DNA of 64,000 bases from Taudactylus pleione (Eukaryota; Chordata; Amphibia; Anura; Myobatrachidae): NCBI GenBank assembly GCA_031769625.1, contig JAUIMM010000113.1, forward strand, positions 11,047,001 to 11,111,000, in the 5' to 3' direction. Within the stretch, counting starts at the first letter, position 1, and each line of letters begins with the position of its first letter. A program made the translations under genes and the position numbers. A model generated the notes under the pieces. That model made no database searches, was not told the origin of the DNA, and saw nothing but the letters and a program-made list of their open reading frames with translations. This document shows positions 39,060 to 50,695 of the stretch, in pieces.

Positions 39060-40645
39060 TCTCCGCATTTAGTATAGAATCTCCACATTTAGTATAGAAT
39101 CTCCCATTTAGTATAGAATCTCCGCATTTAGTATAGAATCTCCACATTTAGTATAGAATCTCCACATTTAGTATAGAATATCCACATTTAGTATAGGATC
39201 TCCACATTTAGTATAGAATCTCCACATTTAGTATAGAATCTCCACATTTAGTATCGAATCTCCGCATTTAGTATAAAATCTCCACATTTAGTATAGGATC
39301 TCCGCATTTAGTATAAAATCTCCACATTTAGTATAGGATCTCCACATTTAGTATAGAATCTCCGCATTTAGTATAAAATCTCCACATTTAGTATAGAAAC
39401 TCCACATTTAGTATAGAATCTCCACATTTAGTATAGGATCTCCACATTTAGTATAGGATCTCCGCATTTAGTATAGAATCTCTACATTTAGTATAGGATC
39501 TCCACATTTAGTATAGAAACTCCGCATTTAGTATAAAATCTCTGCATTTAGTATAGAATCTCCCATTTAGAATAGAATCTCCACATTTAGTATAGGATCT
39601 CCGCATTTAGTATAAAATCTCCGCATTTAGTATAGAATAGAATATCCCATTTAGTATAAAATCACAGCATAAAGTATAGAATCTCCCATTTAGTATAGAA
39701 TCTCCCATTTAGTATAGAATTTCCACATTTAGTATAGAATCTCCGCATTTAGTATAGAATCTCTGCATTTAGTAGAGAATCTTCCATTTAGTATAGAATC
39801 TCCGCATTTAGTATAAAATCTGCGCATTTAGTATAGAATCTTCCATTTAGTATAGAATCTCTGCATTTAGTATAGAATCTTCCATTTAGTATAGAATCTC
39901 CGCATTTAGTATAAAATCTGCGCATTTAGTATAGAATCTTCCATTTAGTATACAATCTTAGTATTTAGTATAGAATCTCCGCATTTAGTATAAAATATCC
40001 GCATTTAGTATAGAATAGAATATCCCATTTAGTATAGAATCTTCGCATTTAGTATAGAATCTCCGCATTTAGTATAGAATCTCCGGAATTAGTATAAAAT
40101 TTTCGTATTTAGTATAGAATCTTCGCATTTAGTATAGAATCTCCGCATTTAGTATAGAATCTTCCATTTAGTATAGAATCTCCGCATTTAGTATAGAATC
40201 TCTGCATTTAGTATAGAATCTTCCATTTAGTATAGAATCTGCGCATTTATTATAGATTCTTCCATTTAGTATAGAATCTTCGCATTTAGTATAGAATCTC
40301 CGCATTTAGTATAAAATCTCCGCATATAGTATAGAATCTCCCATTTAGTATAGAATCTCTGCATTTAGTATAGAATCTTCCATTTAGTATAGAATCTCCG
40401 CATGTAGTATAAAATCTGCGCATTTAGTATAGAATCTGCGCATTTAGTATAGAATCTTGCATTTAGTATTGAATCTCCACATTTAGTATAGAATCTTCCA
40501 TTTAGTATAGAATCTACATATTTAGTATAGAATCTTCCATTTAGTATAGAAACTCCGCATTTAGTATAGAACCTCCCATTTAGTATAGAATCTCCGCATT
40601 TAGTATATAATCTCCGCATGTAGTATATAACCTCCCATTTAGTGT
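39060..40645. repeat. duplicate of 35,482-37,067
   Basis: Constant offset of 3,578 (CGGAATTAG at 36,506 and 40,084). It shares the unusual TTTATTATAGATTC monomer of the source near 36,670. A further related module has its CGGAATTAG at 41,818, 1,734 on. Confidence 0.8.
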
Positions 40646-43542
40646 AGAATCTCCGCATTTAGTATAGAATCTTCCATTTAGTATAGGATCTCCGCATTTA
40701 GTATAGAATCTCCACATTTAGTATAGAATCTCCACATTTAGTATAGAATCTCCGCATTTAGTATATAAACTCCGCATTTAGTATAAAATCTCCGCATTTA
40801 ATATAGAATAGAATGTCCGCATTTAGTATAGAATCTTCCATTTAGTATAAAATTTCCGCATAAAGTATAGAATCTCCCATTTAGTATAGAATCTCCGCAT
40901 TTAGTATAGAATCTCCACATTTAGTATAGAATCTCCCATTTCGTATAGAATCTCCGCATTTAGTATAGAATCTCCACATTTAGTATAGAATCTCCACATT
41001 TAGTATAGAATATCCACATTTAGTATAGGATCTCCACAATTAGTATAGAATCTCCACATTTAGTATAGAATCTCCACATTTAGTATAGAATCTCCACATT
41101 TAGTATCGAATCTCCGCATTTAGTATAAAATCTCCACATTTAGTATAGGATATCCGCATTTAGTATAAAATCTCCACATTTAGTATAGGATCTCCGCATT
41201 TAGTATAAAATCTCCGCATTTAGTATAAAATCTCCACATTTAGTATAGAATCTCCACATTTAGTATAGAATCTCCACATTTAGTATAGGATCTCCACATT
41301 TAGTATAGGATCTCCGCATTTAGTATAGAATCTCTACATTTAGTATAGGATCTCCACATTTAGTATAGAATCTCCGCATTTAGTATAAAATCTCTGCATT
41401 TAGTATAGAATCTCCCATTTAGAATAGAATCTCCTCATTTAGTATAGGATCTCCGCATTTAGTATAGTATAGAATATCCCATTTAGTATAAAATCTCAGC
41501 ATAAAGTATAGAATCTCCCATTTAGTATAGAATCTCCCATTTAGTATAGAATTTCCACATTTAGAATAGAATCTCCGCATTTAGTATAGAATCTCTGCAT
41601 TTAGTAGAGAATCTTCCATTTAGTATAGAATCTCCGCATTTAGTATAAAATCTGCGCATTTAGTATAGAATCTTCCATTTAGTATACAATCTTCGTATTT
41701 AGTATAGAATCTCCGCATTTAGTAAAAAATATCCGCATTTAGTATAGAACAGAATATCCCATTTAGTATAGAATCTTCGCATTTAGTATAGAATCTCCGC
41801 ATATAGTATAGAATCTCCGGAATTAGTATAAAATTTTCGTATTTAGTATAGAATCTTCGCATTTAGTATAGAATCTCCGCATTTAGTATAGAATATTCCA
41901 TTTAGTATAGAATCTCCGCATTTAGTATAGTATCTCTGCATTTAGTATAGAATCTTCCATTTAGTACAGAATCTCCGCATTTAGTATAAAATCTGCGCAT
42001 TTAGTATATAATCTTCCATTTAGTATAGAATCTTCTCATTTAGTATAGAATCTCCGCATTTAGTATAAAATCTCCGCATATAGTATAGAATCTTCCATTT
42101 AGTATAGAATCTCCGCATGTAGTATAAAATCTGCGCATTTAGTATAGAATCTGCGCATTTAGTATAGAATCTGGCATTTAGTATAAAATCTCCACATTTA
42201 GTATAGAATCTTCCATTTAGTATAGAATCTACGTATTTAGTATAGAATCTTCCATTTAGTATAGAATCTAAATATTTAGTATAGAATCTTCCATTTAGTA
42301 TAGAATCTCCGCATTTAGTATAGAACCTCCCATTTAGTATAGAATCTCCGCATTTAGTATAGAATCTCCGCATGTAGTATATAACCTCCCATTTAGTGTA
42401 GAATCTCCGCATTTAGTATAGAATCTCTGCATTTAGTATAGAACCTCCCATTTAGTATTGAATCTCTGCATTTAGTATAGAATCTCCCATTTAGTATAGA
42501 ATCTCCGCATTTAGTATAGAGTCTCCACTTTTAGTATAGAACCTCCCATTTAGTTTACAATCCCCGCATTTAGTATAGAATCTCCCATTTAGTATAGAAT
42601 CTCCGCATTTAGTAGAGAATCTCCACATTTAGTATAGAATCTACCATTTAGTATAGAATCTCCCATTTAGTATAGAATCTCCACTTTTAGTATAGAACCT
42701 CCCATTTAGTATACAATCTCCGCATTTAGTATAGAATCTCCGCATTTAGTATAGAACCTCCCATTTAGTATACAATCTCTGCATTTAGTATAGAATCTCC
42801 TATTTAGTATAGAATCTCCACATTTAGTATAGAATCTCCCATTTAGTATAGAATCTCCACATTTAGTATAGAATCTCCACATTTAGTACAGAATCTCCAC
42901 ATTTAGTACAGAATCTCCACATTTAGTATAGAATCTTCCATTTTGTATAGAATCTCTACCTTTAGTATAGAATCTTCCATTTAGTATAGAATCTCCACAT
43001 TTAGTATAGAATCTCCGCATTTAGTAGAGAATCTCCACATTTAGTATAGAATCTACCATTTAGTATAGAATCTCCCTTTTAGTATAGAATCTCCACTTTT
43101 AGTATAGAACCTCCCATTTAGTATACAATCTCCGCATTTAGTATAGAATCTCCGCATTTAGTATACAATCTCCCCATTTAGTATAGAATCTCCCATTTAG
43201 TATAGAATCTCCACATTTAGTATAGAATCTTCCATTTAGTATAGAATCTCCGCATTTAGTATAGAATCTCCACATTTAGTACAGAATCTCCACATTTAGT
43301 ACAGAATCTCCACATTTAGTATAGAATCTTCCATTTAGTATAGAATCTCCCATTTAATATAGAATCTCCCATGTAGTATAGAATCTCCACATTTAGTATA
43401 GAATCTCCCATTTAGTATAGAATCTCCACATTTAGTATAGAATCTTCGATTTAGTATAGAATCTCCGCAATTAGTATAGAATCTCCCATTTAGTATAGAA
43501 TCTCCACATTTAGTATAGAATCTCCCATTTAGTATAGAATCT

Positions 43543-44456
43543 CCCATATAGTATAAAATCTCCGTATTTAGTATAGAACCTCCCATTTAGTATACAATCT
43601 CCGCATTTAGTATAGAATCTCCCATTTAGTATAGAATCTCCACATTTAGTATAGAATCTCCCATTTAGTATAGAATCTCCCATATAGTATAAAATCTCCG
43701 TATTTAGTATAGAACCTCCCATTTAGTATACAATCTCCGCATTTAGTATAGAATCTCCCATTTAGTATAGAATCTCCCATATAGTATAAAATCTCCGTAT
43801 TTAGTATAGAACCTCCCATTTAGTATACAATCTCCGCATTTAGTATAGAATCTCCCATTTAGTATAGAATCTCCACATTTAGTATAGAATCTCCCATTTA
43901 GTATAGAATCTCCCATATAGTATAAAATCTCCGTATTTAGTATAGAACCTCCCATTTAGTATACAATCTCCGCATTTAGTATAGAATCTCCCATTTAGTA
44001 TAGAATCTCCCATATAGTATAAAATCTCCGTATTTAGTATAGAACCTCCCATTTAGTATAGAATCTCCGCATTTAGTATAGAATCTCCCATTTAGTATAG
44101 AATGTCCACTTTTAGTATAGAAGCTCCCATTTAGTATACTATCTCCACATTTAGTATAGAATCTCCCATTTAGTATAGAATCTCCGCATTTAGTATAGAA
44201 TCTCCGTATTTAGTATAGAATCTCCACATTTAGTATAGAATCTCCCATTTAGTATAGAATCTCCCATATAGTATAAAATCTCCGTATTTAGTATAGAACC
44301 TCCCATTTAGTATACAATCTCCGCATTTAGTATAGAATCTCCCATTTAGTATAGAATCTCCCATATAGTATAAAATCTCCGTATTTAGTATAGAACCTCC
44401 CATTTAGTATAGAATCTCCGCATTTAGTATAGAATCTTCCATTTAGTATAGAATTT
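43543..44456. repeat. 233-bp higher-order repeat domain (97+136 bp)
   Basis: The marker CCCATATAGTATAAAATCTC begins at 43,543, 43,679, 43,776, 43,912, 44,009, 44,263 and 44,360. Spacings are 136, 97, 136, 97, 254, 97. The 97-bp unit is five monomers and the 136-bp unit seven; they differ by 39 bp, one 19+20 pair. This fine structure is absent from the kilobase-scale domains to the left. Confidence 0.9.
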
Positions 44457-45234
44457 CCGCATTTAGTATAGAATCTTCCATTTAGTATAGAATCTCCACA
44501 TTTAGTATAGAATAAAATATCCCATTTAGTATAAAATCTCCACATTTAGTATAGAATCTCCGCATTTAGTATAGAATCTCCACATTTAGTATAGAATAAA
44601 ATATCCCATTTAGTATAAAATCTCCACATTTAGTATAGAATCTCCGCATTTAGTATAGAATCTCCCATTTAGTTTAGAATCTCCACATTTAGTATAGAAT
44701 CTCCGCATTTAGTATAGAATCCTCCATTTAGTATAGAATCTCCGCATTTAGTATAAAATCTCTGCATTTAGTATAGAATCTCCGCATTTAGTTTAGAATA
44801 AAATATCCTATTTAGTATAAAATCTCCACATTTAGTATAGAATCTCCACATTTAGTATAGAATCTCCACATTTAGTATAGAATCTTCCATTTAGTATAGA
44901 ATCCTCCATTTAGTATAGAATCTCCGCATTTAGTTTAGAATAAAATATCCCATTTAGTATAAAATCTCCACATTTAGTATCGAATCTCCACATTTAGTAT
45001 AGAATCTCCACATTTAGTTTAGAATCTCCACATTTAGTATAGAATCTCCACATTTAGTATAGAATCTCCGCATTTAGTATGGAATCTCTGCATTTAGTAT
45101 AAAATCTCCACATTTAGTATAGAATCTCCCATTTAGTATAGAATCTCCGCATTTAGTATAGAATCTCCCATTTAGTATAGAATCTCCACATTTAGTATAG
45201 AATCTCCACTTTTAGTATAGAATCTCCACATTTA

Positions 45235-45963
45235 GGACCATATTCAATTAGATGCAAAAAAATGGCGATAAGTTTTCACCACTATTTAGGTGCCGAAAAA
45301 AAAGTGCAGAATTGGAGTTTTGTGGTGTAGAATTAAAAAAGTACCCTGCAGCCTTTGGAATCTACCCTTTAAGTAATCTGTGTAAAAAAAAATAAAAAAA
45401 TAAGCATAGGACACCCCAAAAAAAGTGGTCTCGTTTTGGGGGCAAAACAAAAAAGTTAGAGGACAAACTTTAAAACTAGCGCAATTGACTCATGGGGGGT
45501 CCCCAAGTATGCAGCAGGTCTTTTATAGAATATGGGTTGCTGTGGCAGGTGGATTTTTGAAGAATTTTAGGAACTAAAAAATATCCTTGCACCCATTTTC
45601 ATGTACCCCAAATTTGATGGGACTAGTTATTTTTTCAATAAAATAAAGCTAAATGCTATTCTTCACCACTTCTTCAAAGACGCATTAATGCGCCTGCCGC
45701 GGCTGTTTTTAAAACCCCAATTACCTTCAGCAGGCCAAATCGGGGGTACCCATAGTGATCCCCATGTCATACCATCTTTTGGTGGGTGACAGGCTGATTT
45801 CCCCAAAAACTGACAGGACTTCGATACTTACTTTTCCCGTTTTCGCCGATTCCTATTTGAATACAGGGATAAGTGGGCACGAGCCCGATACTTTATGCCA
45901 TGCAAAAACGGCGATGATGGCGAAAAGTCCGACCTCTGACTTTTCGCCTCAAATTGAATATGG
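45235..45963. mobile_element. MITE, CCATATTCAATTTGAG family, copy 2, inside satellite
   Basis: A 729-bp relative of 9624-10,418 in opposite orientation. Left end GGACCATATTCAATT follows satellite ..ATTTA; right end AATTGAATATGG lacks the terminal CCC and is followed by satellite TATACAATCTCC in the expected register. A TTA target would fit the family's 3-bp duplication, but the right copy is missing, so the right end appears to have lost about seven bases. No ORF of note. Confidence 0.8.
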
Positions 45964-46003
45964 TATACAATCTCCGGATTTAGTATAGAATCTCCCATTT
46001 AGT
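45964..46003. repeat. satellite remnant beyond the MITE
   Basis: Two last monomers (TATACAATCTCCGGATTTAG and a CCCATTTAGTA unit) show that the array originally continued past the MITE insertion before ending. Confidence 0.9.
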
Positions 46004-46380
46004 ACACAAAAGCGCATGCAGCAGCGTCTATTGGCGGTCGCCTTTTTGCGAGTTTAAGCAAATGCCGCTACAAACTCATCCGTTAGCCGAATGTACCCGT
46101 GCGCTCTGTAATACCAATTCCTCAGTCACACCATCGGTCACACCATCGAAACTTGCACCATCCCTATGGCAGATGCAGTTTCTCTATCTGATCACGGCCT
46201 TATATCCTTGCAGATTTGTATCTGGCAATGCACCCGCTTGCATTGACACGCCCACTGCACAGACCATTTTTGCACGCACTACTAGCCACCTCCCAGTCAC
46301 TGCTTAGGAACGCCCATCACTTTTCTGCATCGTTTCTGATACTGTCTGTTCCAATTGCAACAGCACCTTTGTGCGTACAG

Positions 46381-46688
46381 CAGTGGTTCCCAAACTTTTT
46401 TGAATCATGGCGCCCTATAGTATCAGCATTTTATTCACGGCACCACTAGGCCAAAAGTTTCTGCAAAAATTATTAAATAAAGTGAATCGTGCTTACCTGT
46501 CATTCCTAGGTTTAGTTATGTGGACAGGGTTGCTCTTCTGCTTGTCCACGTATCTAATGCTGTAATTAGTAGCCACCAGTACTGGTTTTTCCTATCAAGT
46601 GGACCATAAATAATTTTATTTGGTCCTGGAACACCAACCTGAGGCACCCCTACATCTCCCCCCACGGCACCCAGTTTCGAAACCACTG
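46381..46688. mobile_element. non-autonomous hAT, 308 bp
   Basis: Ends CAGTGGTTCCCAAACTTTTT and AGTTTCGAAACCACTG are hAT-type inverted repeats. Flanking octamers GCGTACAG and ACATACAG match at six of eight positions, consistent with a decayed 8-bp target duplication. No transposase. Confidence 0.78.
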
Positions 46689-46937
46689 ACATACAGTCTG
46701 TGTGACACGTGTCATGCAGGGCCGTAGAGAGCTGTGCCGTGCCCTTGTACATTCGGGGGGCTGGCCTAATGTAAGGAGATGTGACCATGCCTCCTTACAA
46801 ATGCCCCTAAACAAACTAGAATTTACTGAGCTGCATGCACCACAGGAGGACAGTGTGTGCCCCTCAGCTGGGGGCAAATCCAGGGGAAACGATCAGTGTG
46901 ATCACTCCCCCTATCCTTCCCAAACAGCCAGAGGAGA

Positions 46938-46960
46938 CTGCTGCTGCTGCTGCTACTGCT
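46938..46960. repeat. short CTG repeat
   Basis: Five CTG, then CTA, then CTG units. Confidence 0.8.
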
Positions 46961-47097
46961 GATTAGGAAAGTTGGGGGGGCATTGGATGGCGAACCTGGG
47001 CTCCTCTATCTAGCATGGGCCTGGGTAATTAGTACCCGCATCCACTCTCTCGGAAATATGTGAACATTGCCATTGCAACCAGCTCTGAATCAGGCCC

Positions 47098-47707
47098 ATG
47101 TATGTTTCCAAACCCCCCACAACCGCGATCCCCCCTCGTGGCTCCCACGTCCCCCCCCACGATCACCCCTCCCCCCCTTTCACTCATCTCCGGTCATCAG
47201 TGCTCAATGATGTCCTCCAAGGCTCCGGTCAGATGGTCTCCCATACTGCACTGTGACCCTGGTCAGCTGTTCTATGCAGCAGCTGATCAGGGTCACAGTG
47301 CAGGAGCCGGGAGACCAGCTGACCGGAGCCCCAAAGGACATCACCGAGAACCCTGGATGCAGGTACGTGATTTCTTTTTTTTTGCAGTGATCAACTTGTG
47401 GTCTGTTTAGATCACACAGCTGATCAATGGGACCCGGCTCCCAGCTCAGCTCTGCCTGTTAGTCAGGGAACTGGGGGAAACTCTGGATAACGCCATCACC
47501 AGGTGGTGTTATTATCACAGGGCTTCCCATGGTATTTTTCACAATACAGTTTTAGTAACTTTGGCCAGATCACATTTTCCATTAAAATTATGGGAAATGC
47601 AATCTGCTTACAAAAAATATGTGATAATTAGAGTTTGGGGTAGAATTTTACGAATTCTACTCCAATTGCCCTTTAGTAAATTTGTGTGAAACTAAAATAA
47701 TGTGAAA
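47098..47707. repeat. partial copy of the element at 50,696-52,459
   Basis: Matches the distal part of the larger element with moderate divergence (GCAGCAGCTGAYCAGGGTCA, GGGAAATGCRATCTGCTTAC, CCCTTTAGTAAATTT). It includes a long hairpin at 47,221-47,330 whose arms of about 50 bp (GGCTCCGGTCAG..TGCACTGTGACCCTG and complement) recur at 51,872-51,983. Both termini are missing. Confidence 0.75.
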
Positions 47708-48374
47708 AAATATATATTTCAGCAGGCAGGGAAAAGCTTATTGCCGGTGTAGATATCAATCAAGCACCTACCAGGTAACATTATTGTATATTTAGGTTTG
47801 CGATAACAAAACACAAAATGAAAGGTACAGTATACTTACATGTGAAAAAGTTGTTAATAAGTGCTTTGTCCAACAGAATATGTTTTAGAACTGAAACACG
47901 CCTGTCAATTGGTAGTCTATTATTTGGGTGGGTTTGTGGTCGGACTACAAACAGATGCTTAGTAAATCTGTGGTTTGTATACTTGATAGGTGGTTCAATG
48001 TTCTAAAGTCACTCAATTGGCCGGTTTTCTGTTTAGTAAATGGTCGGATTGCAACACCAACGGAAAATTGACCAAAAAACTAAAACCAATAAATTTACCT
48101 GCAGATCTTGTTTAATAAGAGCAGCAGTTTTGACTGTTATATGATATATAGTCATACAATTTAGTAAGAAATGTATATAAATATTAACTAAACAGTAGCG
48201 CCCCTTTTCTTTTTCTATCTTTTTGCCTACAAGTATGGAGTATAACCTGGCAAAGATGGATACATGAGGAGTAAATCCGCAAATCGGACACCAAAATCCA
48301 TGGTTCTGTGACTATAAGGAGTGGTAAGATAATGCTATTAATAATAGATAGACTACCAGAGCACTGTATAATCA
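47708..48374. other. no gene seen
   Basis: AT-rich unassigned DNA; no supported gene or repeat. Confidence 0.3.
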
Positions 48375-48382
48375 GTCACCAG

Positions 48383-49259
48383 CAGAGGTGTCATCGGGTG
48401 TGGGGACACCTGGTGTGGCACCGCCAGACCCCTCAGTCTCTGGTGCATGCGAAAGGGGGTGTGGGCTTGTACCCACAAAGCTATGCCCCCTGGTTTGTCC
48501 AACTTTGAGGGCATGACCGCAAGTCACGCATAATTGTCATCATGCTAGGAGCTTGCCCAACGCTCTGGACACAGGGGTGTGTAGAATGGATGACGAGTCA
48601 TTCATCAGCCCCCAGCCTCTCCGGACACAGGGGTGTGTGGAATGGATGATGAGTCATTCATCAGCCCCCAGCCTCTCCGGACACAGGGGAGTGTGGAATG
48701 GATGATGAGTCATCCATCAGCCCCCAGTCTTTCCGGACACAGGGGAGTGTGGAATGGATGACGAGTCATTCATCAGCCCCCAGCCTCTCCGGACACAGGG
48801 GAGTGTGGAATGGATGATGAGTCATCCATCAGCCCCCAGTCTTTCCAGACACAGGGGAGTGTGGAATGGATGATGAGTCATTCATCAGCCCCCAGCCTCT
48901 CCGGACACAGGGGAGTGTGGAATGGATGACGAGTCATCCATCAGCCCCCAGCCTCTCCGGACACAGGGGAGTGTGGAATGGATGACGAGTCATGCATCGG
49001 TCCCCAGCCTCTCCGGACACAGGGGTGTGTGGAATCGATGACGAGTCATCCATCAGCCCCCAGTCTTTCCGGACACAGGGGATTGTGGAATGGATGACGA
49101 GTCATCCATTGGTCCCCAGCCTCTCCGGACACAGGGGAGTGTCCATCAACGCTGCTCGCTGCCCAGTGACACATCCGAGAGTGTCACACAAAAATAGCAG
49201 AGCAACTTTGCTATTTGTTGTCACTCCCTGCAGCCTGCACCACCCTACTGACACCGCTG
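48383..49259. mobile_element. non-autonomous hAT carrying a 56-bp minisatellite
   Basis: An 877-bp element with ends CAGAGGTGTC and GACACCGCTG, flanked by GTCACCAG (48,375-48,382) and GTCGCCAG (49,260-49,267), an 8-bp duplication with one mismatch. Most of its length is the minisatellite at 48,562-49,141. No transposase. Confidence 0.8.
48562..49141. repeat. 56-bp minisatellite, 10.3 copies
   Basis: Units start every 56 bp from 48,562, each with TCTCCGGACACAGGGG, GTGTGGAATGGATGA and CATCAGCCCCCAGCC. Most of the variation is at a few sites (TGAGTCA against CGAGTCA, TTCATC against TCCATC). No indels in register. The TGAGTCA form matches the AP-1 consensus. Confidence 0.92.
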
Positions 49260-49267
49260 GTCGCCAG

Positions 49268-49995
49268 CACTAATTGTGTATCCACCAATGTGATACAATA
49301 AACAAGGTACGATAATATCAATCAACTAGTGCATAGTGCACACAGTCAAACCACTTCAGATAAATTTTTAAAAAAGTTGATCCCACTCAGAGAGAGAGTC
49401 CTTCCTTGGTTTCCTTTTCTCCTAAAAGCCACAAGCTGATATTAGTGGTAAGATGATGGCCTTAAATCTGACAAAAAAAAGTGATGCCAAGGCCACGCCC
49501 CCTGTGCAGAAATCTGACTGTGAGAAGGTGGTGCTCCCTGTAGGCAGGGGTACTCTGTATCAGTAGGTATGTGCATGAGACACAACTTTTTAAAATAACT
49601 AGGACTGCAATTCATAGGTATAGCTGCAGGCAGCACAACGTTTGGGGATGCACAAGCACCTGCAGCACCCACAAAGCTTGCTCGCTGCTCCTATGGGTGT
49701 GTGTACTCTTTAACAGCAAATATAATGAAATAAGCTTTTATTCACTCATGATGATCTTTATGCCTCAACATTTCATCTTCATCATTCAATATGTCATCCT
49801 TCTCTTTCAACATTTCATCCTCATGCTCAGTATTTCGTTCTGATTGCTAAACATAACATCCATTCTCAACAATCCATCCTTATTCTTCGATATTTCATCC
49901 TTATGGGATGAGAGCACTGCTCAGGTCAGTAAAGTGTAGGACTGTTACAGGTAACTGGAGTGTGATTATGGGTAATGATGTAAGGTCCCATATAA
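49268..49995. other. no gene seen; degenerate TTTCATCCT repeat
   Basis: At about 49,737-49,902 there is a degenerate series of CAACATTTCATCCTCAT-like units, roughly 22-25 bp apart. The rest is unassigned. Confidence 0.45.
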
Positions 49996-50011
49996 TGAAA
50001 AGCTAAATAAT

Positions 50012-50300
50012 GTGCCTGATTTTGAGTTGGGAATAGAGTTGGGAATAGAGATGGGAATAGATTAAGCTATAGCAAGTATTTGCCCCACCTTGGTAAAACC
50101 ATACTGCACTGCAGGTGGGTCAGATGTAACATGTGCAGAGAGATGTAGATTTGGGAGGGGTGTGTACAAGCTGAAATCTAAATTGGAGTGTAAAATTAAA
50201 ACTTCCAGCATATGTGGGCTACATACAAAAGAAGCCAGTATTTACCCTGCATTGCAACATGGTTTGTCCACAGTTACTTGTTCTTTCCCTAAATCCCTCT
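50012..50300. mobile_element. degraded copy of the MITE at 11,839-12,150
   Basis: Shares CATACTGCACTGCAGGTGGG, AACATGTGCAGAG and GCCAGTATTTACCC in the same order and orientation. The ends have diverged beyond recognition. Confidence 0.65.
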
Positions 50301-50692
50301 AATGAAGCTCATTGGAAATGTATAATTGTGTATGCAGGATGTAATTTTAATGACATTAAAGCCTTACATCTTACAAACAGTTATTGCATAAACAAGAGGA
50401 AACTATATGTTACAAAAGTTTGAATAAAACAATTTAATAACCAGATACAGAACGACTAATTGAAAATAAGGAAAAAATCAAAACTTTCTAAATAATCGTG
50501 TCTGCATCCATGCAAGAACCTCATACTGTAATTTATTACTTTGACCAAAATAGAGCAATACAGCTATACTGTCTGGTTATTTTTTGTTCTAAAAAAGCAG
50601 AAATGAAAACATGATATGTGTGTGCCATCTTGTGGCCATAGAACAGAACATCAGGTTTTTCCATTATTTGAAATAATTTGGGTATATTACAC
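50301..50692. other. no gene seen
   Basis: AT-rich, unassigned. A short plus-strand ORF starting at 50,616 runs into the MITE downstream and is not credible as a gene. Confidence 0.35.
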
Positions 50693-50695
50693 TGT

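Larger units (their letters stand above)
17170..45234. repeat. 28-kb satellite array, 19/20-bp monomer
   Basis: About 1,400 tandem copies of CATTTAGTATAGAATCTCC with an optional extra G or A before it, giving 19-bp (CCCAT), 20-bp (CCGCAT) and 20-bp (CCACAT) types. Recurrent variants include TATAGGATC, TATAAAATC, TCTGCAT, TCTTCCAT, AATCGCAT, and a 5-bp duplication GAATAGAATATCCC. No gene lies inside. The variant string is not random: long runs recur kilobases away nearly letter for letter. The 19+20 combination is 39 bp, so minus-strand frames stay open for up to 130 codons with a 13-residue period; these are not genes. The left edge abuts the LINE fragment; the right edge is cut by a MITE. 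Confidence 0.98.
46004..47097. mobile_element. left-truncated MITE, GGGCCTGATTCAGAG family, with nested inserts
   Basis: The right end AGCTCTGAATCAGGCCC is at 47,081-47,097. The interior is of MITE type (GCGCATGC, TTGCACGCAC), but no left end exists: the sequence starts abruptly at the satellite edge. It is interrupted by a hAT (46,381-46,688) and probably a second element beginning CAGGGCCGTAGAGAG near 46,718. Confidence 0.5.

Noticed and set aside
17075..44545. Minus-strand ORFs of 60-130 codons in the satellite with GRFYTKCGDSILN repeats
   Set aside because: They follow from monomer length arithmetic; the same frame recurs wherever 19- and 20-bp units alternate. No start context, domains or non-repeat sequence apart from the LINE end.
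17170..45234. CRISPR-like array
   Set aside because: There are no unique spacers between constant repeats; units are contiguous 19/20-bp monomers in a eukaryotic satellite.
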